Part shown: positions 16,373 to 29,800 of the stretch, one piece after another
Position numbering within the stretch: position 1 is the stretch's first letter
How the letters are laid out: every line of letters begins with the position of its first letter
Notes under the pieces: model-generated
Seen by the model: only the letters and a program-made list of their open reading frames with translations
Told to the model about the DNA's origin: nothing
Databases searched by the model: none
Assembly (NCBI GenBank): GCA_012861695.1
Contig: JAAOOA010000027.1
Span: 21,946,356 to 22,010,355 of the forward strand
Source of the DNA: Trematomus loennbergii
Taxonomy: Eukaryota; Chordata; Actinopteri; Perciformes; Nototheniidae
Direction of reading: 5' to 3'
DNA length: 64,000 nucleotides
Program-made: the position numbers and the translations under genes

Positions 16373-19300
16373 GTAAGGTTCTTTTGACGGTGTTTCCTTG
16401 ACCAGACGACCTCATTTTTCTTTGTGGCGAGCAAATGTACGCAGAGTGCCCTGAGCAGGGAGACCGGGGACTGGTGGTTGATCTGCCGCTGTTGTTTGGT
16501 TAGCCATGACTGGGCTAAGCTACATAGCTAGCCTCCTGTGCAGTTAGCATAGCTGGCCTCCTGTTCGGGTTGCATTGCAGTTTGGAAGCGTATATGGTAG
16601 GCACATCCGCTGATACGCCAGGATAAGTGTTTGTTTGCCTGTCGTCTGGGACAAATAGACCGTTGTATTTGTGGGCAGGTTAGCTTCATGCTAATGCTAA
16701 CTAGTACGAGCGTTGGTTAACCTTAGCTCTCCGGTTGTGCGCACATATCTGTCAAAGAGAGAACATATGTATTTCGTTCGACACTAACGTGTCTACGAAT
16801 GGGTTCATAAGTAACCTAATATTGTTTATGGATTTAATGTAACATTGCGTTTATTAGAATATCATAATTGCGCTACATTGGGGGGGAAAGGGTACGTTAA
16901 CTAGCCGCTTCGTATCGTTAGCTCTTGTAGCTAGCATTAGCAGTCATGCTAATTTGACGACGCAGGTTGCCCGTTGGTGAAATTGACGGATTTAACCGCT
17001 GTTTGGTGACTTGCATACGAGGCACCGTTACTCAAATATCACAATACATTTAACAGTTGGCGGTAAATGATATCATTAAATACAATTTGTGATACAATTG
17101 TAAAGCTGCAGAGTTGTGTTTCGTGTTTAACACCCTCTATCGGCAGAAACACAGAGCAGCTGGTTAGTCAACACCAGACCTCCGCTCTGCTAGTTTTGCA
17201 GTCACCTAACTTTTTACACCAGCTTGACGACGTTGCAAAAACAACTAAAGCACTTATTTAATTATTTAATTGCATCGACTGTAATTAGATGCCATGTTGA
17301 TGCATTGTTGGTCTTGGCTGCGCTGGAAAAACACCAGCTCGAGAGAAGCCATGTTGGTTAAGCTGCAAGTCAGGCAACAGCTGAGATAATGGCCGATCAG
17401 CACCCGAGCTGGTAACTCTGACCCACAAACACTCACTTTATCTGTAATTTTCATCAGAGGTGGAAGAAGTACTCAGATTATGAAGTAAAAGTCGCAATGC
17501 TGCAGTGTAAAAAGGCTCAGGTACAAGTCCTGCATTCAAAATTGTACTGAAGTAAAAGTATTAGCATAAAAATACTTTAAAGTAAAAGTATGCGTTATGC
17601 AAAATGGCCATTTCAAGCACCATAACATTTACATTATATTATATTGTTTTATTTGAATTACTTTATACTCTACTGGGTAGCTTAACCTATAATAACAATA
17701 ATGTGTTGATTTATATTTTGTATCGATAACCTAGGAACTAAATATGTAAAATAAATGTAGTGGAGTAACAGGTACAATATTTGCCTAGAAAATGTAGTGA
17801 AGTAAAAGTATAAAGTAGCATAATGTAAAAACACAAGTAAAGTACAAGTGCATACATTTTTTACTTAAGTACAGTATTTGCATAAATGTACTTTGTTACA
17901 TTTCACCACTGAAATTCCGACACACAATATTCACCTTGTGGAGCCTGAGCTAAAGGGGACTTTGTTGTGCATTACTCTGTTATGCAGTTCAACCTGCATT
18001 TCCACATCAACAAGTTGAAATACTTTGAATACAGTACTGACGAGTCTCTGTTTGTGTAAACTTGTCCTTGCATATACTTTGTGGGTGAGGTGCATGCCTT
18101 TTGACCGGTGCCCCATCAATAATTAATCTGTGACATTTTAATAGAGTCCAGTTTACTATGCCAGGTTTAGCATCTGTTTGGGTAGATGCTAAAATGATAT
18201 GTAGTAGTTTTTATTTTTTTACAACGTGTTGTTTAATCACAGTACACCAATACAAGTGTGAGGCGCCCACATGCAAACTATTTTTTATTTGTTAATGTGT
18301 GTGTGTTCAGGTAAATCTTGATTTATCGCTGAAAGATTAACCTTCAAATCTTTGTCTTTCAGAGATTCGGAATTGAAAGCTGTTGCCACCAAAGAAGCTA
18401 AAGCATCGTTACAGGTGAGTGTCAATCTTCACATTGATGTGTTCATTTATTTATATCACCTTTTGGAGCAGCTTTGCTTTATATGATAGCATGCTCTCTG
18501 TGTGTTGGGATACTAAAGGTGTGTGTGTGCGTGCGTGTTTGTGAGGGGGACAGGGGATGGGCAGCTGCTGCTTATGCAAGCACATGCAGTTCCGTTTGAA
18601 TTGAATTGGAGGGTCTGGGTTGGTCTAGGCCGCATTGTGCTGAGTAAGCTTTGCTGTTTTAAAATTGCTAAATGAGAAGCCGGAGTCCTGATGTTTTGTG
18701 TGCGGAGAGGTGTTTGTGCAGCTCTTTGTGTCCATACAGTTGTAGGCACACAATAGAGCCGTGGACCACAACTAGTTCAGCAACCCGCTTCAGGGGCTGC
18801 GTCTAATCTGTTTTTAGATCCTGAATCTGTTTATATTCTATAGAGTTTTTACATTTGTGTACCTAAGAGCAAGTGCAACAACTCACCTTCCTTACCTCTC
18901 CAAAAGTGTATGTTGTTGTTGTCGGCATTCAGGATGTTGTCCAAAGAAGAACGGTTAATATGTCAACGGTTTTGTTTTTAATGTTGGTTTAGTCCAGTTC
19001 CTGGTACGTCATCTGCAATGTATTTGTTGTGGTTCATGGTGAGGGAATTGCTTTGTAAGGTTTTTTAGTAGGCTCATTTTTTCAGATGTGGTTTTTGTTC
19101 ACAATTCAAGTTTAATATGCGGTTCTACTGCATTTTCTGACTGACAGTGTTACATTAATAAACGTTTAATAAATAATTTATAAAACAAAATCACTTTCAT
19201 TTCTAAGTTTCCCGCAATCAAACACTTTTTCCAATAGCAGTTTATTATACACCCCAAATCTCGACGGAAACTCTCAGTTTTGTTCCATAAATAACCGCTG

Positions 19301-22300
19301 CCGTTTCAATTTTTTGCTTTTGGAAAGTGGTTTCACTTTCATGTTTGAAAGTCGTCCTGTTCCAAAGTTTACAAATATAATTAGCTGGATGCTTTATAAA
19401 AGGTAAACCACAGTATCTTAAAGTAGCATTTGTTGCACCGGTGGGGATTACATACCTCGTGGCAAAAACTGAATAACTGTGTGACGTATTCAGAAGCCCT
19501 AAAGGTATACATAAGCAAAGCTCAACTGTGAGTCAGTTTCGTGACACAGACTCACCATCTAGCTTGCTCACAGATACGCGCAGATCCAGTTTATTGCTTG
19601 AGGTCAATTAGTAATCATAACACAATGAAAAAGTTATGTCATTTGTTTGAGACCACTGTTATTTCCTTTCTAGTTTGAAAGCGATGTGCTGTGAGGCTTC
19701 CCTTTCACTTTGGCTCTCCAAATTACCGCCTGCTCGCCATGTTTTCATTCTTGCCTAAAAATATCACAACTGGTTTATGTCACGCTGAAAGCTAAAGCAA
19801 TGTATAAAATGACTGCTGAAATAGCCGACTTGAGATGGTCGTGTTTTGATTTTAATACTGCAGTGCTATAAATTCCTGAGGCGTTGCAACATTGCTACTT
19901 TGGTTGGAGATCAGGTAGTTGACCTTTGCCCCTCAGATCAGTAAAGCCACACCTGCAGATGGTCATGAGACTGTAACAGGCGGCTGAACAGGATTGTTTG
20001 TAACTGTTGACTTTTGCAGGCTCAGACAAGATATAGTACTCCCAAAATGTAGTTTAGCAAGCCTTTACTGAAGATGATGGTAAATGGTGGGTTTGGCTTT
20101 GGGGATTGAATATCAGATTCAGGAACAGCCAACTTTATTTATTCTGGGGCAATTGGGTTCAAGACGGTCACACCATTTAAGAATAAAATAAGATAGAATA
20201 CACTATTCTTTTTTTAATTAAGACGTTTTAATAAGACTGTTAATATATGTATATAAACATAATTTGACTTCAATTTCAGTTTTATAATTTTGTATTTAAG
20301 CTCTAAAATATTCTGAACAGTTTGTTATTATAGTATATACACTTTATGCAGTCACCTACTTTAAAATTAACTTTATATTTTCCTCCATTATAAACTGCCT
20401 GCTTACATTTCTAAATTCTCTTTATACAATTTTCAACCAAGTAACCTTCACTCCATTTAAAAGTTTTATTTTCTTATGTATTCTTTTCACACTTGCTTAA
20501 CCGTCCTTTGCTAGCAGCCACATTTAAAAGGTGTTTTTTTTTAAAGCCAGAAATATCATTTTGTCTTTCTTGAGTTACCATGATTTGTGAGTATGAATGC
20601 AGCCAGGCTGGAAATGTCACACATTGCAACGTGAGACTCGCAAAGCCTCGCTGTTGGGCTGTTTAAGATGTGAGAGACTTATTGTCATTCACTAATTGAC
20701 TGATGGTTTTCCTGAACCGAGCCTCTGGAGTTCAGCCTCCGTGAGAACATGCTCATTCAAATGAATGCTAATGATGTGGTGATATAAATATAAATTAGCC
20801 ACGCGACTACCCTCTGGCTTTTGTTTTGCCGGAACAGACGAACTCCTGTGAGTGTTTTTGTGGATGCACATGTCCATCGGTGTGTGTGTTTATGTCTGGG
20901 GTGTCTGAAAACAACTGCCTCCAAAGGCTACGAATGCAATCAATACACCGTCTCTTGCTGGCTTCACTGCATGACTCACTTCAGGGAGTTCAAAACACTC
21001 CCACAGGGTCTCAGCATGCAGGAGTCTAAAGCCTCAGATTGTTGATCTCTACCTCTTCACAAACCCAAATATAGTTTGATTATTTTTTTAGTCTTTCAGC
21101 TTTATCTGACAGCCCTCGGAAAAAAAGGTTCACAGGAGAGGCAAGTGGGTGGCAGCAAAATCTGTGTTACATTGAATCTCACAAGACATTGGAAAGAAGT
21201 AGCTTTTACTGAATGTAGCCGACACTCTAAAGCAGGGTCTCCAACACGTCGATCGCGGGCTACCGGTAACTCGCAAGCCCTCAATAAGTAGCTCGCCAAG
21301 CAAATCCAAAATGTAAAAATACACCAAAAATAAAGGAAATGTAATTAAAAGAATCTACCCTATGCATAAACGAAACCTCAATCATAGCGAACTCTATCTA
21401 CTTACTACAACTCTATATCTATCTAACACCCCTCCTCCCTCCACCCCCCACAATGAATATCGACCAATCACGTTCTTGCTTGATTTGCGGGACCAGCGTT
21501 GCAGTCTGGAAGAAAAGCAATGTGGAGCGGCAGCTCACCGCTTCATAAGGAGTTTAACCTTTCCTTCTGGCAGAATCTGCACAACACATCAGCCCCATTG
21601 AACACAGCCTAGTCGTGCCAGCCTATACAACACATGAGGGGCAGAGTTTTACTGCGTGTGTGTTGCAACTTGCATATTTATTGCACTTGACGCACACACA
21701 CGCATGGCGTAATTTCCACTGGGGACAGTCCCCCCACTTTTCGAAATCCCGTTTGTGTCCCCCCACTTTACAAATATGTTTATTTATTTTAACGCAATCC
21801 GTCATCGCCACGGAGGAGCACACAGTCTCTGAGCGAGCGAGAGAGAGACAGCACACCTTTATCTATTTAATATAGTTGTAAGAAATCATTCCAACGTGTA
21901 CTATATTGTATTTAAAAGGGGAGTGATTAGTAAAATATGCATAAATAGAAAGAAAAAATGCTAACTAGGTAACATAAGAATAAACAAGTTTAAATGATTT
22001 GTTATTGGTTGTGATCATATTCTAAAGATGTTTTGGATTATTGAAAAGTATACAGCTCCATTTCATCGGAGTGTTGAGAGCTGTATCCATCAATTCATGT
22101 TGTGCTCAAAGTGCTCCAGATTGATGCATTTAACTTTTAAAAAAACATCTTCCCGGGGGAGCATGCCCCCGGACCCCCCTAGAGGACCACCCCCAAATAA
22201 AGCAGGTTAAAATAATTAAATTGCATACATTTTCTTTTAGTAAACACTGAAAACGGGTCCCGGGTGTTTATGAAAACAACATAATCTAAATAAAACTATA

Positions 22301-25300
22301 TCAATTATTGACCCAAATAATCGAGATTATGATTTTTGCCATAATCGAGCCGCCCTACTTTAAATATAACAAAGACCATATTTAGAGATAGGATATTTTG
22401 GAAAGTGATCTTTTACTTTTCATTGTACGTAGTGTTAAAAATGGCTGCCGTATTCCATGTTAAATTAGGTCAACACAATAAAAGTTACTTTTTAAAGATG
22501 GATTAATTGTGTCTATTGGTCAACAGTAGAGTGCCATTCAAGGCAGCTACTAACACATATTTTTGTTTTATAAAATGCATGTTTCTTAATCGATTATAAT
22601 GTTAAAAGAAAAAAGTGAAAAATGTACAACCCTTATTTTCCCTCAGTTTTGTAGATGCTAAACTGACTGAATAATGTTTGTCTAACTATTTCAGAATCAG
22701 ACATCCTTTTATTTGTCCAGCCACGAGGACAAATACGGCATTACAACAGCAACCGTACAGTAAAATGAGTAGACTTGCATATTTTATACAGTCTGACTGC
22801 TGTAGGAAGGAAGGACCTTGCCATTCAGTCAAACAGGCAGTTACATTACAGGCGATATTTACTGTCGTTTTTCATTAGCAAATATAAAAGTTTAACAACA
22901 GAAAACACATGGTTAGCTCCTTTATCATATCTCAGGTGACCGAGGTCAGGTTAAACAACTGAGAGTTATATATTCCTCTTCCTTTTAGATTACCTAAAAC
23001 GCTTACATAAAAAAGTATTTGGTTATATAATTCTGCTTTTATTGGCTAATATGCAATTACTGTTAGATGTTGGATAAGCCCTTTTTTTTTCTTAGTTTCT
23101 TGTACCACCTGTCAATATAAAAACATGCAATTACCTCTTCTCTCTCTTTCTTTCCCTCCCCCTGTTCTCACTGCCTTGTTCTTCTTTATCCCTTCTTTTG
23201 CTTTTCGGTGACTCTCGGTGCCCCCCCCACCTCAGTCAGCTGTAGCTGTCGGGGGATGGGCAATTGTCGGACCATTCATAAACAGATGCTGTCCGTAGAG
23301 TGTGTATGTGTGCACTCCAGGAGGGCCCCCACCATGCTCTGCTGTTGTTTTGAACCCAGAACCATCTGCTGGAGCACTTGATGGTTGGAGGAAGGAGAGA
23401 GGAGGGGGAAGTGTGGGAACTGAGGGGGGAGGGTGGTGAGTGAAGGTGGCTGGAAAAGTAAGGATGCAACTGGATTTGCATCTATAGTTGGATCATAACG
23501 AATGAGGCAGACTGGTAAATTAACTTGTTGACCAGATCGAGTGGTGCAGAGATGCTGTAGGCGGACTCTGAAGTTTGTACCGCAACGACTCCCAATGGAT
23601 TTTGGAATATAGAGACTTAGATCTACTTCCGACCTTATTTCGGAAAAATGATGTATTGAAGTCAATGGGAGAGAAAGATTATCTTTTCGATCCCGTTTGA
23701 ATTGTGCCACAAATTACACATATGATGTTTGTCAAAAAAAAAGTCACAGTTTGTCGTAAAACTGTTGAAATATAAGACTATGAAAAATACGCAACTAGAA
23801 AGACTACAAATCCAGAATCCCGGTCCCGCATGCTGGCTCTTAGGAACCGACTGACTCCCCTTGTGTGTATGTACAGCTCTCAACATGCCCAGACTTGGAG
23901 TGATTTTCACCTCTTTAATACTTTCTGCCTCATTCTGAAAGAAAGAAGTGAAATGTGCCAACGTGACGGCCGTCTTGGTGTGTGGTGCGAGACGGGAGAT
24001 GTAGGTCATTGAGCGGTTTCACACAAAAAAGTGTTACTTCACAGTTTTACGACACATTTTAATTTTTTTGACTTGTAAAATTATCTTATAAATTGACAAC
24101 ATCATATGTGTAATTCGTGGCACAATTCAAACGGGATCGAAAGATAATCTTTCCCTCGCCATTGACTTCAATATATACTTTTTCCGAAATAAGCTCCCAT
24201 GGAGGTCCCCCGAAGGGGAGGGACTTCGCCTCTCTATAGCAAAAAATAAGATATTTGACAAACATGTTTATGATACTCACAGGTTTTGTTCAGCATGATA
24301 ATCTCCACATTTTAACACAATTACAAATCATTTCTTATTACAGGAATCCAAGCAAAAACACGTTTAAAAATGTTCAGTATGAGTCGATGGAAATGGAAAG
24401 GCTGATCTCCTGGTTTTAGGACTCATTCTTCCGCTTATTAGCTTAGGGAATTGTAAGCCCCGATGTGTAGTTGTTTCTTTTTATTTGACTTATGCGCCTT
24501 TGACAGCAACCGCATACCTTTTTCTTTTTCAGACACCTTAGTCCTCAGCTTATCAGTGTCCCCAACTGGTTCCCAAACACTAAGCAAACCTCCATCATGT
24601 AGTAAATACGTTCAAGGTCTTTTGGTTACACATGGCTTTAGCATCAGCTCTGATCACTGCTGCGCTCAGCTGTGCTGTTTGTAAGATGTATGGATTTTTT
24701 CCTAGGACGATGCATTTAGATCCACACCACTGACTGTAAGTGTCCTGTTAAGTGATTTTCAATAGTTTTTCCCCTGGCTTTATGATACATTTGCCATTAG
24801 ATTTAACTGATGGTCATGAGTTGATGCATTCTACAGGGATGCCTGCCATTTTCACATTTCCTTTTTAAAAGGATAGGAAACATCACTTTGCTAATGAAGA
24901 TAATACTTGGAACATTTAAACCTTTCATTTTTAAAGCAGAATCATATATCATGATCTTGTTGTTGGCTGCTATAGCAACACTGTTTCAATATTGAATATG
25001 AGCCACTGTGCAATTATCTAACTGAACTAGATGACTACATATTTAATGGTGCAGCCGTGGTGTCCGTGTGAGCCGGTACAGCGTCTCCGTACATCTCTCT
25101 GTTTATAGCTTAGGTAAGTGTGGTGCTGTAATCCATTATCGGATTAGCCTGCAGCCTGCAGCTTTCTCCTGCAGGCTAAATGGCACACCCGCTGCGACCA
25201 GTGCAGATACACTTTACACCCGCCGAGGGAGAAGCCACAGTCTGATTACAAACTAATACCACACTAAATGGAGGTCATTTTTTATGGAAGCCATAAGAGT

Positions 25301-26769
25301 CATATTTGTAATCTGTCAAAAGTAAAGTACAATATTTTATATATTGAGGCTAGGTGTGCAAACATGCATATACGGCTCGCCTCACTTTTGGTACTCTATT
25401 CCTTTTTCCACTATTCTATTGGCTGTAGTGACGCTGCTTGAAATTGTGTGCCATTGGCAACCAAACAGGAAGTGTATGGCCAAGTTTGTAGTAAATTGCA
25501 ATGCTTTTGAGGTTTCTTTTCTATTTAAAAGTGCAATAAATGTGCGCAAGTTACCATGCTCATTGACTCATCAGTGGTCAGCAGTGTTTTAACGTAGTGT
25601 TGGCTCAGCTCCCTTTGAACCCGAGTTCAAATGGTATTCCAAAATAAAAGTACCAGGTGGTATTACACTTCCCTATGGAAATCCAAAGAATAGGGAGTTA
25701 GGGAGAGCTTTGGCAAACCATGCAGTAGAAACACCAGAGACTGGAAATATAAATAGATGATTTAAGGGATTCAACCAATGTTTGTTTTTATTAGATTAGT
25801 TGTTAAATATATTTTGGTTTAATCCGATACGAGTGATCATTGTTTTTGTGCCACTTAAATGACAAAATGTCTTTTATAAATAAACAAATACATTACTAGA
25901 TCGATCAGTCATGGTATTTCTTACCTGTTCACAGGGAACATACCCATAGAGGGAAGAACAGTGGATGGAAGAGAGAGAGAGACGGAGATTGTGACGAGGA
26001 CGGAGGATAAGAAGATCAAGGACTGGTCAAAAGGTGAGAGTTCAGGGCTTCTCCGGCGCTGTGGGACAGTTTTAATGCGTGAAAGTAGATCATGTAGTTA
26101 TTGTCTGGGAGGATTCGTAGTCTTATAATCCGCTCTTTTCAAGACGGCAACTTCCTTTCAACTTTGTATCTAAATTGAGCAATCTGCTTCTAAAACTCAA
26201 AAGTCTGGTACTCAGTTTTCATTAGGCCCTTTTCTCTAAACAACACATGCAATTCTGCCCACGAAGCAAGGAGGGTATTAATATTGCACGTCTTCAGAAC
26301 TTTCTCTTGGTAAAGATATTTTCACAACCATCCGTGCTGCAGTTTTCTGTAGACACATTTCTGGCAACACATGATACAAATTGGCTCAGTATAAAATAGC
26401 TCAACTCCCAAAAGACTTCCAAAAACTGCTTGGCTCAAGACTTAAACTCGTATTTTATTTATTTTGACTGCTTATTCATTGCAGCCAAGAGACCTTGACA
26501 TGTTTCAAAAATATTTAAATGTTTATTTTTCCAATGCTTTTTCTTCCTTGCATGGTCCTGTCTCTTGTTGTTTCTCCCTGAAGTGCTTTTCTCTTACGAT
26601 GCTGCTGGTGTACTTTGCCATGTGACGACATGGTGTTTTCCATTCGATTTGTAGTTTCCATTGAGTCCGGTTTGTACTAGACTACTAATGTTACTGCTGC
26701 AAGTACTAGGGGAGTGTAGGTAGGAAGTCTGATAGCGTCTATCTCTGACCTTGAGCGTGTCTTTATGTT

Positions 26770-26818
<49 letters not shown>

Positions 26819-29800
26819 TTGTTTTTGTTTTCACTCGTCCTGCTGTGTCTATAGTCTCACCCTCTTACTGTATTGTTGGATTACAAACAGAGAAGTAGTT
26901 CAGAGTTTAAGTCGCAGTAGTACCAAACTGTGAACTGGCACAGACATTTATCATCGTGAAGGCTCCTCCCCCCCTCCTCATATATTGGTTACACAAGTGT
27001 TATCATTGTACCTCTGAAAGACTCAGTGTCTGTACTCAACAGTGTCTTTACTATAGCTGCAGTCTATATGCTGATTTGCTCCCAGTTGTCAGCAGCTCTT
27101 TAGCATACATACGTTTGATTATCTTTCTATTGTAGCTTTTAAAATGTGAGGTTTCACTGTTTTTCTTTGGCTAATTATTTTTGACTGGATTTGAGACTGT
27201 GAAATGAGTTGAAATATTGGAGAGGATGTTGACTTTATTAAACATTATTCACATAAACATATACCATACAAAACAAATATTTGTGTTTTTGTTGTACAAA
27301 GTGTACCGTTTGTAGGCAAGGAGCCCAATAGTTTATTCAGATATTTTTCAATGACCAAATATTACTGCGATTTGGGAATGGCACTAGTCCATATATTGCA
27401 CAATCAATTTTCAAAAAAATTCATTGTGCAGCCCTATTATTAAACAAAGCATGCTCTACCTACAAAACGTCCTCCACTCATTGCTACACCAGCAACTAGA
27501 AACGCACCAACCTACACTCCTATTGATAATTGATTTTAAACCTTGCCTGCCTGGTGGCAACCTGGGTGTGGGTGGACATGTGACTGTAAAGTCAAATAAT
27601 AATGGAGAAACCAGGGAATGAGTCACACGCAACACCCGAAGCTTGTGCCTTTTGCGTACATGGCTCTTTGTTTGTGTGTGTGTGGTTGCCCCTCTAAAAC
27701 CCCTCCCAAAGAATCCTGGAAGAAGGTGGACTGTGTGACAAGTGCGCTTATCTGTAGCCGCACACGAATTTGATAAAAGTTTCTCACACACGCTGGGAAT
27801 GTAATCTCATTGACTACATGTTTTGAAAATGATGTGATTATGTATGTTTAAATCCTTATTGATTGAAGTTGAAGCTGTTTGCTTCCAAGTTTCCTTACGC
27901 TTAACTATTGATTCAAAAAAGGTTTTTGCATATTTCAGAGAGACACTTGGCATGTGCTTCTGTGGCTGATGTCATCCTGCTCAGACAAGCCCAGTGGAAT
28001 TGGGAGTGTTTAGCAATGTTGTCATAACAACAGGGTATTCCCTTAAGAAAGCTCTTTCACTGGTTCAGTGCAGCTCACACTATATATTCTGGATGGGTTA
28101 CCACAACAACTCCAACAGACTGTTTATCTTTAATATTGCACTGTTTATTTATATGGCACAGTGTTTCCAGGACAAAAGCAGCAATGTAAACTCTGAAACT
28201 TAAGCATGTAGGGAATGTTTGACAATGTGCTTTTGTCGGAGCAAGAGCAGATATTTAAACGCAGTGCTATGGAGGTGGAGGAAACAATGTCCATGCATGA
28301 GAAATGTTTAATCCGTGAGCATTTGTTTAAAGGGGCCCTATTATGCTCATTTTCAGGTTTAATTTGTATTTCTTGCCTCTACTGTGACATGTCTCATGCT
28401 TTAATGTTCAAAAAGGATTTTATTTTTTTCATACCACACAATCTGCTCTGATTGGTTAGCTGGCCGGCTCTGTTGTGATTGGTCAACCGCTTAGAGATGT
28501 CCCGGCACTTAGCCTATCACGTGCTCGAGTTCTACGTCGTGATGTCACTATGTTGCAGAAGCAAAGATTACGTGATGTAGACAAATCACTTTTATGCCAA
28601 CACTCGCTGTAAAGCCAATCTGTATCATGACCTCTGTATGTGTGAGCTTTTTATACTCTTATACAGCCCACTCTTTCATTTCAACGGTTTGTTGCTGAGA
28701 GCCTCGTGTGTTTTACCAGCATGCAAATGGTGTTAAAAAATACGTCATCTTTTGGCAACAAAGCACCATGCTTCAAATAGATTTTGCAGTTGCATGGCAA
28801 CAGAAGGACATGAGGAAAATGCCGTCAGCTTAAAGCAATGTTCAGTAGACGGGAGGTTGTTTTTTGGATGTCAGGTCAAACCGCTTTTTTGGCATGCATT
28901 GTTTGTCCATTAGCTCACCCTCACTGTGTATGTAGGTAAGTGTTTGGCGTCACTTTCTAAACAATACAGATCAGGCAAAACAAGCTACCTATGAACTCAA
29001 ACATATCTCGATTTGAATCCAACATAAAACAGTTTGTACCTTTTTGAATTTTCTTAGTCAACCTGCTTTTTAGTGGTACAGAAAGTTCCCTCGGTACTAA
29101 AGTATCTAAAATAGCTAGACAAAACCTACAAAACACCTATTTTCTTTGGTTTTCATCAGCCTTTCATGTCAATTCAGATTGTTTAGATCCACCTCTGTTA
29201 TACTCCTACTCTCTAGGTCAGTTTATGTAACAGGTGAGGTGGAAAACAAGGCCAAAAACGTTTTTATCGGTTCATTCTGTGGATCATTTCCGCTCTCCAG
29301 CTCATAGGCCACTTTGCATCTTCAGTTTCTGCCTGTTACACGGAGCACACATTCTACTGGGTTCATGTGCTGCTGCTGACTGCAGGAAGTTGACCTCTTT
29401 CCTTTTTATACATGTTAGAAGCTGCAGCTGCATACCTCACATCAACCTCAGTGACAGGCTCTTTCTCTCCTCGTCCCTCCTTTTTTCACATTCCTCTCTT
29501 CTCTCCTCACATTTACATTTGTAGCTTTTTTGCGATTAGCTTATTCACATTTCCTCTTTCTCTCTCCCCTTTAGACTCTGTGTTTATGTCATGTCCCCGT
29601 ATTCCCTCTCCTCCCCCTCCCCTCCTCTCTCAACCCGCTCTGTCTGTAAGATGATAGCAGCAGTCGGGCCGCTGCCAACTCCAGGGGCCCTCACGAAAGC
29701 TGTTCTCAGATGGGAACACGGGGGGGAAAGAGGAACAAACTGTACTCTGTGTACCGAGCAAAGAACATGGCTATACTCAGTCGGGTTAAGCTGCATTTGC

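Noticed and set aside
21615..21875. Open frames near 21.6-21.9 kb on both strands
   Set aside because: No family match, no splice context, and the region carries repeat-like sequence (CCCCCCACTTT blocks).
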